Source: Pedobacter ginsenosidimutans (GTDB taxonomy: Bacteria > Bacteroidota > Bacteroidia > Sphingobacteriales > Sphingobacteriaceae). Taken from it: DNA of 64,000 nt. The notes beneath the pieces are model-generated. The model was given only the letters and a program-made list of their open reading frames with translations. It did no database searches and was not told the origin of the DNA. Below, one piece after another: positions 15,593 through 24,464 of this stretch. The translations under genes were made by a program, and so were the position numbers. The stretch lies in assembly GCF_001442625.1 (NCBI RefSeq), contig NZ_LMZQ01000005.1, forward strand, positions 186,001 to 250,000. The letters run 5' to 3'. Numbering within the stretch: position 1 is the stretch's first letter; each line of letters opens with the position of its first letter.

Positions 15593-15622
15593 AAAAAAGC
15601 ACCGGGTGAAACATCCGGTGCT
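15593..15622 (-). terminator. Terminator or attenuator between susD1 and the peptidase genes
   Basis: AGCACCGG (15598-15605) and CCGGTGCT (15615-15622) form a perfect 8-bp stem, followed on the minus strand by six T. It sits 9 bases after the susD1 stop and would lower expression of the downstream genes relative to susCD. Confidence 0.8.
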
Positions 15623-15631
15623 ATATGGATT

Positions 15632-17446
15632 TTACCAGCCTGTATTCTGAACGACTAATGGTACTTTTTGAACCTCACCGTTTGGTATAGGCCATAAATA
15701 ATGTTTCTTATCAAAAACACGAGATTCAGTTGTTACCACATTGTAAAAGCCATCGGCAGCATTCTTTTGAATATTTAAACCTAAAATTACTTTATCTGTA
15801 GTTTCGGCAATTTTCCACCTCCTAGTATCAAAATAACGATGAGATTCAAAAGCAAGCTCAACCCTTCTTTCTCTTCTGATAGCATCACGCATATCAGCCG
15901 GGATAGGCAATGCATTAGCTCCAGCTCCGTATTGAGGAACACCTGCACGCTCACGGATTTTATTTAAATAGATTAAAATATCTGGATTGCCTGGATCAGA
16001 TTCATTTAATGCTTCTATATAATCTAAATAGATCTCTGCAAGGCGGATAAAAATATTTGTTCTACCACCAGTACTCCAACCACTTAAAGAAAGATTTTTT
16101 CTTTGTGTATAGCCTGTTCCTGAATAATCGGTATTACTGATGCTTCCTTTACCTGCATTTCCGTTAAATTCAAAACTGGTTATCAAGCTAGAATTTGGGT
16201 TAATCCATTTTCTATTGGTATAGGTTACCCCCACATAAAAACGTGGCTCTCTCCCCACATACATGTTGCTAACCTGTCTTGCAGCATTGTCGTCAGGCGC
16301 CTGAAAGCTGGTAAATCCACCTGTTTCACTATAACCCGAAAGTGGATCATCAGTTGATCTTCCATTAGCCATGAAATACGCTCTTACCAATTGCTGAGAA
16401 ACTGACAGGAATGATCCTCCTTTATCACCACCAGTTCCATTGTTATGGTTAGGTGCCATGTTATATTGTAAATTGGTGATATCGGCATTACCTTTAGCAA
16501 AGATCACCTCCGAATTCCAATCGGTTAACATTACATCTCTACAAGAAAGGAACGCAGTAAGAAAAGGAGTAGTACCTGTTTTAACATACAACGTAAAACT
16601 TGGAAAGGTTGTAATGAAAGATTTAGCCGCATCAGCTGCTCTTTTCCATTTTTCAGCACTAGCCGTTTGACTAATTAATTGTTTACCATCTTTATTCTTA
16701 AGATTTGCATAGTCTGTATTTCCGTTAAATAAGGGGCTGGCAGCTGTTAATAAAACCTGTACTTTATAGGCTTGTGCAACTGCTTTGTTAACATGACCAT
16801 AATCATCGTTCGATACCGGAATAGCAGGCAAATTTGCAGTTACAGCATCAAGCTCACTTACAATATAATCTACACACTCATCGAATGAATTACGAGGCTT
16901 ACTTATCGTTTCAATCGGTGCATCTGCAGCTATCGGCTCATTACCCAACAAAATTACCGGACCGTATTGACGCAACAAATAATAATAATAAATGGCTCTG
17001 ATTGCTCTAGCTTCATTGTAATATCTGGAAATAAAATCAACCCCATTTAAATTACAGTCAGTACATTTACTAACGTTCGCCATAAAATTACTCGATGCCT
17101 GTATACCTCTATAATATAGCTGCCACATCGTATTTACCTGTCCTGTTGTTGCATCCCAGTTACCACTATTGAGGTTATTTGAAAAACTACTTGGCAAGGT
17201 GTAATCTGCTTCATCCGAAGCACCTGTCCAAGGGCCCGCTGTATAACCATTTGCAGGAAAACGTTGCTGCATTTCATCTGGTAAGGTAGAGTAAACGTTT
17301 GCAAGTAACTGATCTACTGTAGCTTTGGTGGCAAACGATTCGTCAAATGTTAACCTGTCGTTAGGTACCTGATCCAGGAATTTTTTGCAACCTGCATTAC
17401 TTAAAACCAGCAAGGTTGCTATTGTGAATATATATATCTTCTTCAT
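15632..17446 (-). CDS. SusD/RagB family outer-membrane glycan-binding lipoprotein 1
   Basis: A 604-residue lipoprotein (lipobox SNAGC, Cys near residue 19). The N-terminal KFLDQVPNDRLTFDESF, the TPR-like helices with EARAIRAIYYYYLLRQYGPV (about 139-158), and the C-terminal RRERRVELAFESHRYFDTRRWK are the standard SusD pattern. It caps the partner SusC1 pore at the cell surface and captures oligosaccharides. It starts 5 bases after susC1, so the pair is coupled. The order susC1-susD1-peptidases-GH92 points to a mannose-containing glycoprotein or mannan ligand. Confidence 0.95.
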   Translation of the reverse strand: MKKIYIFTIATLLVLSNAGCKKFLDQVPNDRLTFDESFATKATVDQLLANVYSTLPDEMQQRFPANGYTAGPWTGASDEADYTLPSSFSNNLNSGNWDATTGQVNTMWQLYYRGIQASSNFMANVSKCTDCNLNGVDFISRYYNEARAIRAIYYYYLLRQYGPVILLGNEPIAADAPIETISKPRNSFDECVDYIVSELDAVTANLPAIPVSNDDYGHVNKAVAQAYKVQVLLTAASPLFNGNTDYANLKNKDGKQLISQTASAEKWKRAADAAKSFITTFPSFTLYVKTGTTPFLTAFLSCRDVMLTDWNSEVIFAKGNADITNLQYNMAPNHNNGTGGDKGGSFLSVSQQLVRAYFMANGRSTDDPLSGYSETGGFTSFQAPDDNAARQVSNMYVGREPRFYVGVTYTNRKWINPNSSLITSFEFNGNAGKGSISNTDYSGTGYTQRKNLSLSGWSTGGRTNIFIRLAEIYLDYIEALNESDPGNPDILIYLNKIRERAGVPQYGAGANALPIPADMRDAIRRERRVELAFESHRYFDTRRWKIAETTDKVILGLNIQKNAADGFYNVVTTESRVFDKKHYLWPIPNGEVQKVPLVVQNTGW

Positions 17447-17451
17447 GATGA

Positions 17452-20400
17452 TTAAAAATTAGCTGTAAAACCTAAGGTATAAGTGGTCGTTAGCGGATAT
17501 TTGGTTCCATTACTAGAGGCTAATTCCGGATCCCACAGTTTAAACTTGCTGATCGTAAACACATTGTAACCAGTTGCATAAATTCTTAAACGATTGATAC
17601 CAATTTTTTTGATTCCATTTTTTAGTGTGTAACCCAAATCAAGATTTTTCAATCTTAAATAACTGATATCACGTTTCCACCAGGTACTCGTTTGAAAATT
17701 GTTGTTATTTACACCATAGGATAATCTAGGATAAAAGGCATCCTGACGCGGATTATCAACCGTCCAGCGGTCTGTAGCAATAGCATGTAAATTGCCTAAG
17801 CCACCTGAAGCTGTAAATGGCTGAATGGCATCACCACTTAAAATGATATCAGCGTTATCCTGACCCTGGAAAAAAGCGCCTAAATCGAAACCTTTATACC
17901 TCAAAGAGAATCCAAATCCATACATTGTTGATGGAACGTCGCCTCTGCCAATAATAGTTCGGTCAAATGCGTCGATAATACCATCACCATTTAAATCTTT
18001 GTATTTAATATCTCCAGGGAGCAAAGTTCCAAACTGTTTAGGACTTGCATTAATTTCGGCTTGACTTGTAAATAAACCTTCAGCAATATATCCTGTACGT
18101 GCCAAAATGTTACTTCCCCTTAGTTCTTGCCAAGGATATTTGGTTGGGGCCTGATCATTTTCTACAATCTGATCTTTGTTAAAGGTATAATTCCCTCTAA
18201 AGGTAATGTCAAAATCATCACTGAATTTTGCATTGTATTCAATTGTTCCATCAATACCTTTGTTTCTGGTTTCACCTAGATTTCCTGAAGGGTTTGATAC
18301 TAAACCAATATAGTTTGGCACCAAGCCTCTACCTAAGAAAATACCTGTTCTATGTTCTTTAAATAAATCGACAATAACAGATAAGTTATTATTTAAGGTT
18401 TTTATCTCAAAGCCCAAATCCTGTTTACGACTTTCAGCCCAGGTAATATCAACACCGTATGCAGTTACATTTAAACCTCCCGGTGAAATGTTTCTTGTTT
18501 GTCCGAAAGTATAGCCATTAGCAGAACCTACCTTAGTTAGGTAATAAAAACGATCGCCTTCATTGGTAACATATCCATTTGAGCTACCTCCACTTCCAAC
18601 AATACCATCAGAATAACGGAATTTAACCATCTGAAAGGTGTTTTTTAGGCCTTCAAAAAATTTCTCGTTTGATAAGATCCATCCCACACCAAAAGCCGGG
18701 AAAAAACCATAGCGTTTATTTGGTGCAAAATTTTCTGATCCATTATAACCCACGTTTGCTTCTGCAAAATAACGATCGTTATATGCGTAAGTTACACGAG
18801 ATGCAATACCCTGACTTCTGTAAGGAATAGCCAATGTAAAATTATCGGCAAAAGCATTTAAATTATCGTTTTGATTATAAAGAACTAAACCAGACACCGC
18901 ATGTTTGCCAAATGTACGGCTATAATTAAATGCAAGTTCTGCGTACATTTTCTTGTCACCACCATTGGCTCTGGTATAACCCAAAAAGTTTTGGCCATTA
19001 AATGTTAATCCGTATTTGTACGATCCATCAGCGTTGTATGGATCGTTTGGATTGATATAATAGGTACTTTCACGCTTATTACGATTAATATTATTCGTAT
19101 TATTTACATCAAAAGAGAACATACCTGTTACCGATAATCCAGGTGTAATCGCTTTTAGATCTTGCGTTAAACGCAAATTAGAGAACAACTGATTCGTGAA
19201 AGTAGTTCTGTAACCTCTTCTGGTAATATCGGCGTAGGGATTGCGCTGATCAGATTGAGCGCTAATGCCTGGGATGGAACCATTTGGATAAGAAACAGGA
19301 AAAGAAGTAGGGTTTAACTGGAAAGCCTGATTGAAAACGCCCTGAGCATTATCAACACCAGGATAATTCCCAGAGCTTAAAATCCCCTTAATACCCAAAT
19401 CCATTTTGGTAGTACCTGTAATGTCCCAGTTTAAATTTGCGCTTACATTATATCTTGCAAAACTTTGGGTTGCATCATAGGTTTGGTTTTTATCTGTTTT
19501 AAATAAGCCATTTTCATCATAGTAGCCTAATGATACATAGTAACGCGCATTGTTAACACCTCCTGATAAATTTGCTGTTGCAGTACGATTTTGACCCCAG
19601 TTTTTAAAAATGGCATCCAGCCAATCAACATTAGGATAAAGTACAGGGTTTTCTCCCGATGCCGTTCTATTGATCGTTGTTTGGCTATATTGAGGCGTAA
19701 ATGTTCCGGCGCTTCCACCTCTTACAAACTCTGTAAGCTTAGCTTCGTTTGCTAAGTTCATATAATCAACACCATCAATCAATTCAGGGCTTTTTGTAAA
19801 TTGACTAATTCCTTGGAAATAATCGACATTAATTCGTGGTGGCCCAACCTTACCTTGTTTGGTCGTCACTAAAATTACACCGTTTGCACCTCTAATACCA
19901 TAAACGGCAGTAGCGGCCGCATCTTTTAAAATCGTAAAAGATTCGATATCATATGAGCTCAACCCATCAATTGGTCTATTTGGAACGCCATCCACTACAA
20001 TTAACGGACTTCTATCTCCACCAATGTTGGAAATACCACGAATCCAGATATCAGCATTCGTAGATCCGGGCTCACCGTTTCTATTTACAGCTACAACTCC
20101 CGGAAGTCGGCCTGCTAACATAGAACTGATGTTGGCTACTGGTTGTCTTAAGTCAGATGCCTTAACTGATGATTGTGCGCCAACTAAACTTTCTTTCTTT
20201 TGCGTACCGAAAGCAACAATTGCTACCTCTTGTAAATCATTTCCTGTTGGTTTTAAGTTAACAATAATGCTTGTCTGTGTACCAACAGGTATTTCTAATA
20301 GTTCGTAACCAACATAAGAGAAAATTAATACGGAGTTCTGATCAGGAACGGCAATGCTAAAAGCACCATTTACATCAGCGGAAGCCGATATTGATGTGCC

Positions 20401-20649
20401 TTTAACTTTTACACCAGCACCTGGAAGTGCGGCACCTGTTTCATCCTTAACTATACCTCTGATTACAATGTCTTTCTGCACGCCAGAGGCGACATTACTA
20501 TTTTCTGAATATTCGTTTGAATGAAGGGTAATTGCTGAAGCAGATGCATCATAGCAGTTGCCCACCATTAATAATGCTGTGGTCATTTTAAGCGCACAGC
20601 CTTTCAATAAAAGCTTTCGCTTAATTAAATTGGTAAATTTTTTGTTCAT
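17452..20649 (-). CDS. SusC/RagA family TonB-linked outer-membrane transporter 1
   Basis: A 1065-residue TonB-dependent transporter. After a long N-terminus with a hydrophobic segment (about 15-40), a carboxypeptidase-like CnaB domain (about 62-133; IVIRGIVKDETGAALPG) leads to the TonB box region (LQEVAIVAFGTQKKES), the plug with GRLPGVVAVNRNGEPGS and VVDGVPNRP, then the beta-barrel ending in FTANF. It imports oligosaccharides trapped by SusD1. There is no STN signalling domain, so control is more likely through the LacI operators at 20775-20790 and 20885-20896. Confidence 0.95.
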   Translation of the reverse strand: MNKKFTNLIKRKLLLKGCALKMTTALLMVGNCYDASASAITLHSNEYSENSNVASGVQKDIVIRGIVKDETGAALPGAGVKVKGTSISASADVNGAFSIAVPDQNSVLIFSYVGYELLEIPVGTQTSIIVNLKPTGNDLQEVAIVAFGTQKKESLVGAQSSVKASDLRQPVANISSMLAGRLPGVVAVNRNGEPGSTNADIWIRGISNIGGDRSPLIVVDGVPNRPIDGLSSYDIESFTILKDAAATAVYGIRGANGVILVTTKQGKVGPPRINVDYFQGISQFTKSPELIDGVDYMNLANEAKLTEFVRGGSAGTFTPQYSQTTINRTASGENPVLYPNVDWLDAIFKNWGQNRTATANLSGGVNNARYYVSLGYYDENGLFKTDKNQTYDATQSFARYNVSANLNWDITGTTKMDLGIKGILSSGNYPGVDNAQGVFNQAFQLNPTSFPVSYPNGSIPGISAQSDQRNPYADITRRGYRTTFTNQLFSNLRLTQDLKAITPGLSVTGMFSFDVNNTNNINRNKRESTYYINPNDPYNADGSYKYGLTFNGQNFLGYTRANGGDKKMYAELAFNYSRTFGKHAVSGLVLYNQNDNLNAFADNFTLAIPYRSQGIASRVTYAYNDRYFAEANVGYNGSENFAPNKRYGFFPAFGVGWILSNEKFFEGLKNTFQMVKFRYSDGIVGSGGSSNGYVTNEGDRFYYLTKVGSANGYTFGQTRNISPGGLNVTAYGVDITWAESRKQDLGFEIKTLNNNLSVIVDLFKEHRTGIFLGRGLVPNYIGLVSNPSGNLGETRNKGIDGTIEYNAKFSDDFDITFRGNYTFNKDQIVENDQAPTKYPWQELRGSNILARTGYIAEGLFTSQAEINASPKQFGTLLPGDIKYKDLNGDGIIDAFDRTIIGRGDVPSTMYGFGFSLRYKGFDLGAFFQGQDNADIILSGDAIQPFTASGGLGNLHAIATDRWTVDNPRQDAFYPRLSYGVNNNNFQTSTWWKRDISYLRLKNLDLGYTLKNGIKKIGINRLRIYATGYNVFTISKFKLWDPELASSNGTKYPLTTTYTLGFTANF

Positions 20650-20774
20650 CGTTTGAGTTTTGTTTGGTTTGTAATCCGCTGGGAACGGAATGGTATTTTT
20701 GAATAGGTGTAAATTTTTAGTTCATATTGATCTCTTTGGCTTTATGATTAGTGAATAGTTAATTTTTTAATTAA

Positions 20775-20790
20775 ACTAAAACGTTTTAGT
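20775..20790. promoter_or_regulatory. LacI-type operator upstream of susC1 (proximal)
   Basis: ACTAAAACGTTTTAGT is a perfect 16-bp palindrome, 126 bases upstream of the susC1 start. It shares its core with five other sites in the locus. Confidence 0.8.
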
Positions 20791-20884
20791 AATTTGTTTC
20801 AAAAAAAAGCCTCAATCATTAGATTAAAACTTTTCCTGATATATTAAAAAATGGGATGTGGCTAAAGTTAGTTTGTTAATTAGC

Positions 20885-20896
20885 TAAAACGTTTTA
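20885..20896. promoter_or_regulatory. LacI-type operator upstream of susC1 (distal)
   Basis: Perfect TAAAACGTTTTA. Its centre is 108 bases from the proximal site, a spacing that would allow looping by a bivalent LacI protein. Confidence 0.75.
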
Positions 20897-21045
20897 TTAA
20901 ACAATAATAAGAATATTATTGCAAACGAAAAATTTATTTCGATTTTTTTGAAGAAATAAACCAAAATAAAGCTAATTACACTAAAAATAAATGAGATACG
21001 CACAAAAAAGCAGACATAAAACAGTATCGCCTCGTGTTAAAGAGT

Positions 21046-21092
21046 AAAAAACTGCAGAATTAATTGATTAAATCACAGTTCTGCAGTTTTTT
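21046..21092 (-). terminator. Terminator of the DUF4965-GH92-ROK operon
   Basis: AAAAAACTGCAGAA (21046-21059) pairs perfectly with TTCTGCAGTTTTTT (21079-21092) around a 19-base loop, about 50 bases beyond the ROK stop. Confidence 0.8.
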
Positions 21093-21143
21093 CTTAAATA
21101 ATCTATTCCGAACAATGAGATTAGGGCTGTTAAAGCCTAAAGT

Positions 21144-22019
21144 TTAGGTCAAACTTAAATCACAACAGCTGGCCGCACCAATTAATGCAGCATGTTCTTT
21201 CAGTTCTGAGATTTTAATTTCTGTTTCAACCCCATTACCTTTAAGTGTTGCAATTAATTCAGGTGCAAAAGCACTAAACGATTGCGCAATATTACCGCCA
21301 ACTATCACCATATCAATTTTATGCTGCTTAATAACCGGGATTAAAAACTGCGCCAGGTTATAACCGAATTCCATAAAAACCATGGTTGCATGATGATCGG
21401 TATCTACAATTTCTACCAGCTCTTTAACCCCTGCAACTACTTTTCCACTAAGTTGGTTAAAACGTTTTACGAACCAGCGCGTAGATAAGTAATCTTCAGC
21501 AATTCCGTCTAAAAATTCAGAGTTCCAGAGGTCAGCATCAAAGGCTTTATAATTGAGGCAAAGCGATGAACCCAGTCCGGTACCAAGCGTGAGCCCCAAC
21601 ACACTGGCATTTCCTTTGGCAGCGCCGGCAAAAACCTCACCTTGTAAAAAACCTGCGGCATCGTTTATAAAGTGAATATGCTCTGCCGGGATATCCAACC
21701 TTTCAGACAATTCTTCTTTTACATTGATCTGGTAAAGTGATTTAAACTTTTCCTGATCTTTAATTAATGAAATACCTTCGCTATAATTAAAAGGACCTGG
21801 CATGGCAATCCCAACATTCCGGGCACCATTTTTAATATTTTTAAAAGCCTTATTGATGATATCGCACCATGCCGATAAAATCACTTCCTTACTCTCCTGC
21901 GAATTCACAGGGCTACGTTTGATAGAATCTTTCACCAAAGTTCTTGTTTCTAAATCCACCAATGCGGCCGTAATATGCGAGCCGCCAATATCTACACCTA
22001 ATGCAACAGGCTTTTCCAT
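21144..22019 (-). CDS. ROK family sugar kinase
   Basis: A 291-residue cytosolic protein. The ATP-binding start is LGVDIGGSHITAALVD (7-22), followed by GIAMPGPFNYSEG, the catalytic Asp in FINDAAGFLQGE, and the phosphate loop LTLGTGLGSSL. ROK kinases phosphorylate glucose, mannose, fructose or N-acetyl sugars. The cysteine-rich zinc motif of typical ROK proteins is not seen. As last gene of the operon with GH92 and DUF4965 it is well placed to phosphorylate released mannose, but specificity is inferred from context. A TAAAACGTTTTA sequence occurs within its coding region (21458-21469). Confidence 0.88.
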   Translation of the reverse strand: MEKPVALGVDIGGSHITAALVDLETRTLVKDSIKRSPVNSQESKEVILSAWCDIINKAFKNIKNGARNVGIAMPGPFNYSEGISLIKDQEKFKSLYQINVKEELSERLDIPAEHIHFINDAAGFLQGEVFAGAAKGNASVLGLTLGTGLGSSLCLNYKAFDADLWNSEFLDGIAEDYLSTRWFVKRFNQLSGKVVAGVKELVEIVDTDHHATMVFMEFGYNLAQFLIPVIKQHKIDMVIVGGNIAQSFSAFAPELIATLKGNGVETEIKISELKEHAALIGAASCCDLSLT

Positions 22020-22088
22020 TCTATATATATTTCTGTTATCTATTCTTTATTAATCTGAATTAATTCGCCAAAAGTAGCAATTCAATAT

Positions 22089-24356
22089 TTATTTACTGAT
22101 TGAAAATGGCTTATCTTCTTCCAATAACCCTCTATTTAACGAAGGTTTAACATTCATCTCTAATTTTAACACCCCACCTTTTAATAAATCGTTATGGTTT
22201 ATAAAATTTTTGGTATAATTTTTACCATTTAAGCTTGCCGATTTGATATAAACATTGGCAACATTATTGGCAGGCGCCTCAATGACGAATTTTTTGCCAT
22301 TTTCTAAATTAATGGTCGTTTTTTTAAACATGGGGCTTCCTAAAACGTACTCCCCTGTTCCTGGTGTTACGCTGTAAAACCCTAATGCACTTAACACATA
22401 CCACGAAGAGGTTTGTCCCTGGTCTTCATCTCCCGGATAACCATTTTCTGTCGCATCGTACAGTTTATGCATCACCTCCCGGGCATAAAACTGTGCTTTC
22501 CAGGGTTGGTTGGCATAATTATATAAATAAACCATATGTTGTATGGGTTGATTTCCATGAGCATATTGCCCCATGTTGGCCATCACCATTTCGGTCATTT
22601 CGTGAATCATGCCACCATACGAACCTACATTTACTTTATTGGGTTCGCTGAAAACAGAATCGAGCTTGGCGATGAAATTGTTGTTCCCTCCCATCAAATT
22701 AATTAAACCCCTGGTATCCTGAAAAACCGACCATTGCCAGTGCCATGCATTTCCTTCGGTAAAGGGACCACCCCACTCGGTTGGGTCGAAATTTGGCGAC
22801 CATTTTCCTGCGTCGTTCCTTCCCCTCATAAAACGGGTAGATGGATCATAAACATTTTTATAATTGTACATGGGTTTTTCAAAAAGCTCCATATAATGCT
22901 TATCCCCTATCATTTCTGCCAAATGGTAAGCGCAATAGTCGTCGTAGGCATACTCTAGTGTTTTGGCTGTAGCTTCTCTATATTTTGGATAAGGAACGTA
23001 GCCCAATTGATTATATTCTGTTACACCATCCCTACCATTTGCCGGGCCCCATGGCCCCTTGTTCATTGCTTCGTGATAATAAGCATCCAGCGCCTTTTTC
23101 GGATCAAATGTTCTAATTCCTTTTGCCCAGGCATCGGTTAACAAAGAAATAGCGTGGTTACCAATCATACTTCCGGCTTCGCTGGGAAAAGACCATGATG
23201 GCAACCAACCACATTGTTCATAGGCATCGAGCATGGCCTGCATATAACGGCCGTGCATTTCTGGCTGCACTAGTGTGTTTAGTGGAAATTGCGCACGGAA
23301 GGTATCCCAGAAACCCGTATCGGTAAACATATACCCATCATGCACTTTACCATCATACGGGCTAAAGTAATATGGTTTTCCGGCTTCATTTATTTCATAA
23401 AACTTTCTGGAGAAAAGGCTTGCCCTAAAAAAGCAAGAATAAAAAGTTTCCATATCTGCTTTCGATCCGCCTTCTACTTCTATTTTACCCAGCGATTTAT
23501 TCCACACCGCAGCAGCATGGGCTTTGGTATCTTCTAAAGTCTTATCATTGCCCAGTTCTCTTTTTAAATTGAGTTCGGCCTGTTGTAAACTGATATACGA
23601 TGAAGCGGTTTTCACCTGTACTTTTGTATCAGATTCGAACTGTACAAATGCACCTTTACCCAATCCTTCAGCAGAAATAGAATCTTTTGCAATGGTATTA
23701 CTTTTGTTCTCCCAGGTGCCGTAAGATTTAATCGGTTGATCGAACTGAATTACAAAATAACTTTTCCAACCTCTTTTAAAACCTTCGCCATTATTTACCC
23801 AACCCGTTATTTTATTTTCTTTAGGATAGATCTGAACACCACTTAACCTGTTGTATCCATCTAAAATTAAAAAGCTTCTTTTACCTTTTGGATAGCTGAA
23901 CCTGAGGTGTGCACCACGCTCTGATGGTGAAATTTCGGTGGTAATATCATTTTCGAAGGTTACTTTATAATAGTTTGGTTTAGCAACCTCATCCTGATGG
24001 CTAAATTTAGTTTCGCGTTTATCTTCGTTTACAATCAGTTCATCAACCATCGGCATTAAAGAAAATACGGCATAATCTCTCGTCCACGAACTGCATTGGT
24101 GCGCTTGCTGAAAGCCCCTGATTTTGTCTTTAAAGTATTGATATTTCCAGCCATCACCATTTCTACCCGTTTGGGGTGTCCAGGTGTGCATGCCAAATGG
24201 CAGCGCAGTTGTTGGGTAAGTATTCCCTCGGGTGAGTTCGTGCTTAGAATTTGTACCCTGAAGGGTGTTAACGTAGTGAACCCAATCTTTCTGCTGCGCC
24301 CGTAAGTTTTGGGTAACCAGGCAGCATAAAACGGATGCGATTAATTTAAGTTTCAT
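22089..24356 (-). CDS. GH92 family alpha-mannosidase, paralogue 2
   Basis: I start it at ATG 24356, where a signal peptide (MKLKLIASVLCCLVTQNLRA) begins; the frame extends 31 codons further upstream with no such signal. That gives 755 residues. Conserved blocks match paralogue 1: GNTYPTTALPFGMHTWTPQT, GFWDTFRAQFPLN and GDEDQGQTSSWY at about 642-653. It should be a calcium-dependent exo-alpha-mannosidase. Having two diverged GH92 copies under different operons of one locus suggests different linkages. It lies 69 bases before the ROK kinase and 108 bases after the DUF4965 gene. Confidence 0.93.
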   Translation of the reverse strand: MKLKLIASVLCCLVTQNLRAQQKDWVHYVNTLQGTNSKHELTRGNTYPTTALPFGMHTWTPQTGRNGDGWKYQYFKDKIRGFQQAHQCSSWTRDYAVFSLMPMVDELIVNEDKRETKFSHQDEVAKPNYYKVTFENDITTEISPSERGAHLRFSYPKGKRSFLILDGYNRLSGVQIYPKENKITGWVNNGEGFKRGWKSYFVIQFDQPIKSYGTWENKSNTIAKDSISAEGLGKGAFVQFESDTKVQVKTASSYISLQQAELNLKRELGNDKTLEDTKAHAAAVWNKSLGKIEVEGGSKADMETFYSCFFRASLFSRKFYEINEAGKPYYFSPYDGKVHDGYMFTDTGFWDTFRAQFPLNTLVQPEMHGRYMQAMLDAYEQCGWLPSWSFPSEAGSMIGNHAISLLTDAWAKGIRTFDPKKALDAYYHEAMNKGPWGPANGRDGVTEYNQLGYVPYPKYREATAKTLEYAYDDYCAYHLAEMIGDKHYMELFEKPMYNYKNVYDPSTRFMRGRNDAGKWSPNFDPTEWGGPFTEGNAWHWQWSVFQDTRGLINLMGGNNNFIAKLDSVFSEPNKVNVGSYGGMIHEMTEMVMANMGQYAHGNQPIQHMVYLYNYANQPWKAQFYAREVMHKLYDATENGYPGDEDQGQTSSWYVLSALGFYSVTPGTGEYVLGSPMFKKTTINLENGKKFVIEAPANNVANVYIKSASLNGKNYTKNFINHNDLLKGGVLKLEMNVKPSLNRGLLEEDKPFSISK

Positions 24357-24464
24357 TTGTTTGTGTTTATTCTTTCCAGCTGATATAACCAAAACCAGAC
24401 TGTATATTTTAAAAAACCGGCATTTTTTGGCGCAGTTATAGGCCTCCAAATGCTGATTATATAA

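Larger units (their letters stand above)
20650..21143. other. 494-base control region upstream of susC1
   Basis: Very A+T-rich. It contains two LacI-type operators and, at the far end, the terminator of the ROK operon. I found no exact TAnnTTTG box on the minus strand, so the promoter of susC1 is not located. Confidence 0.7.
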
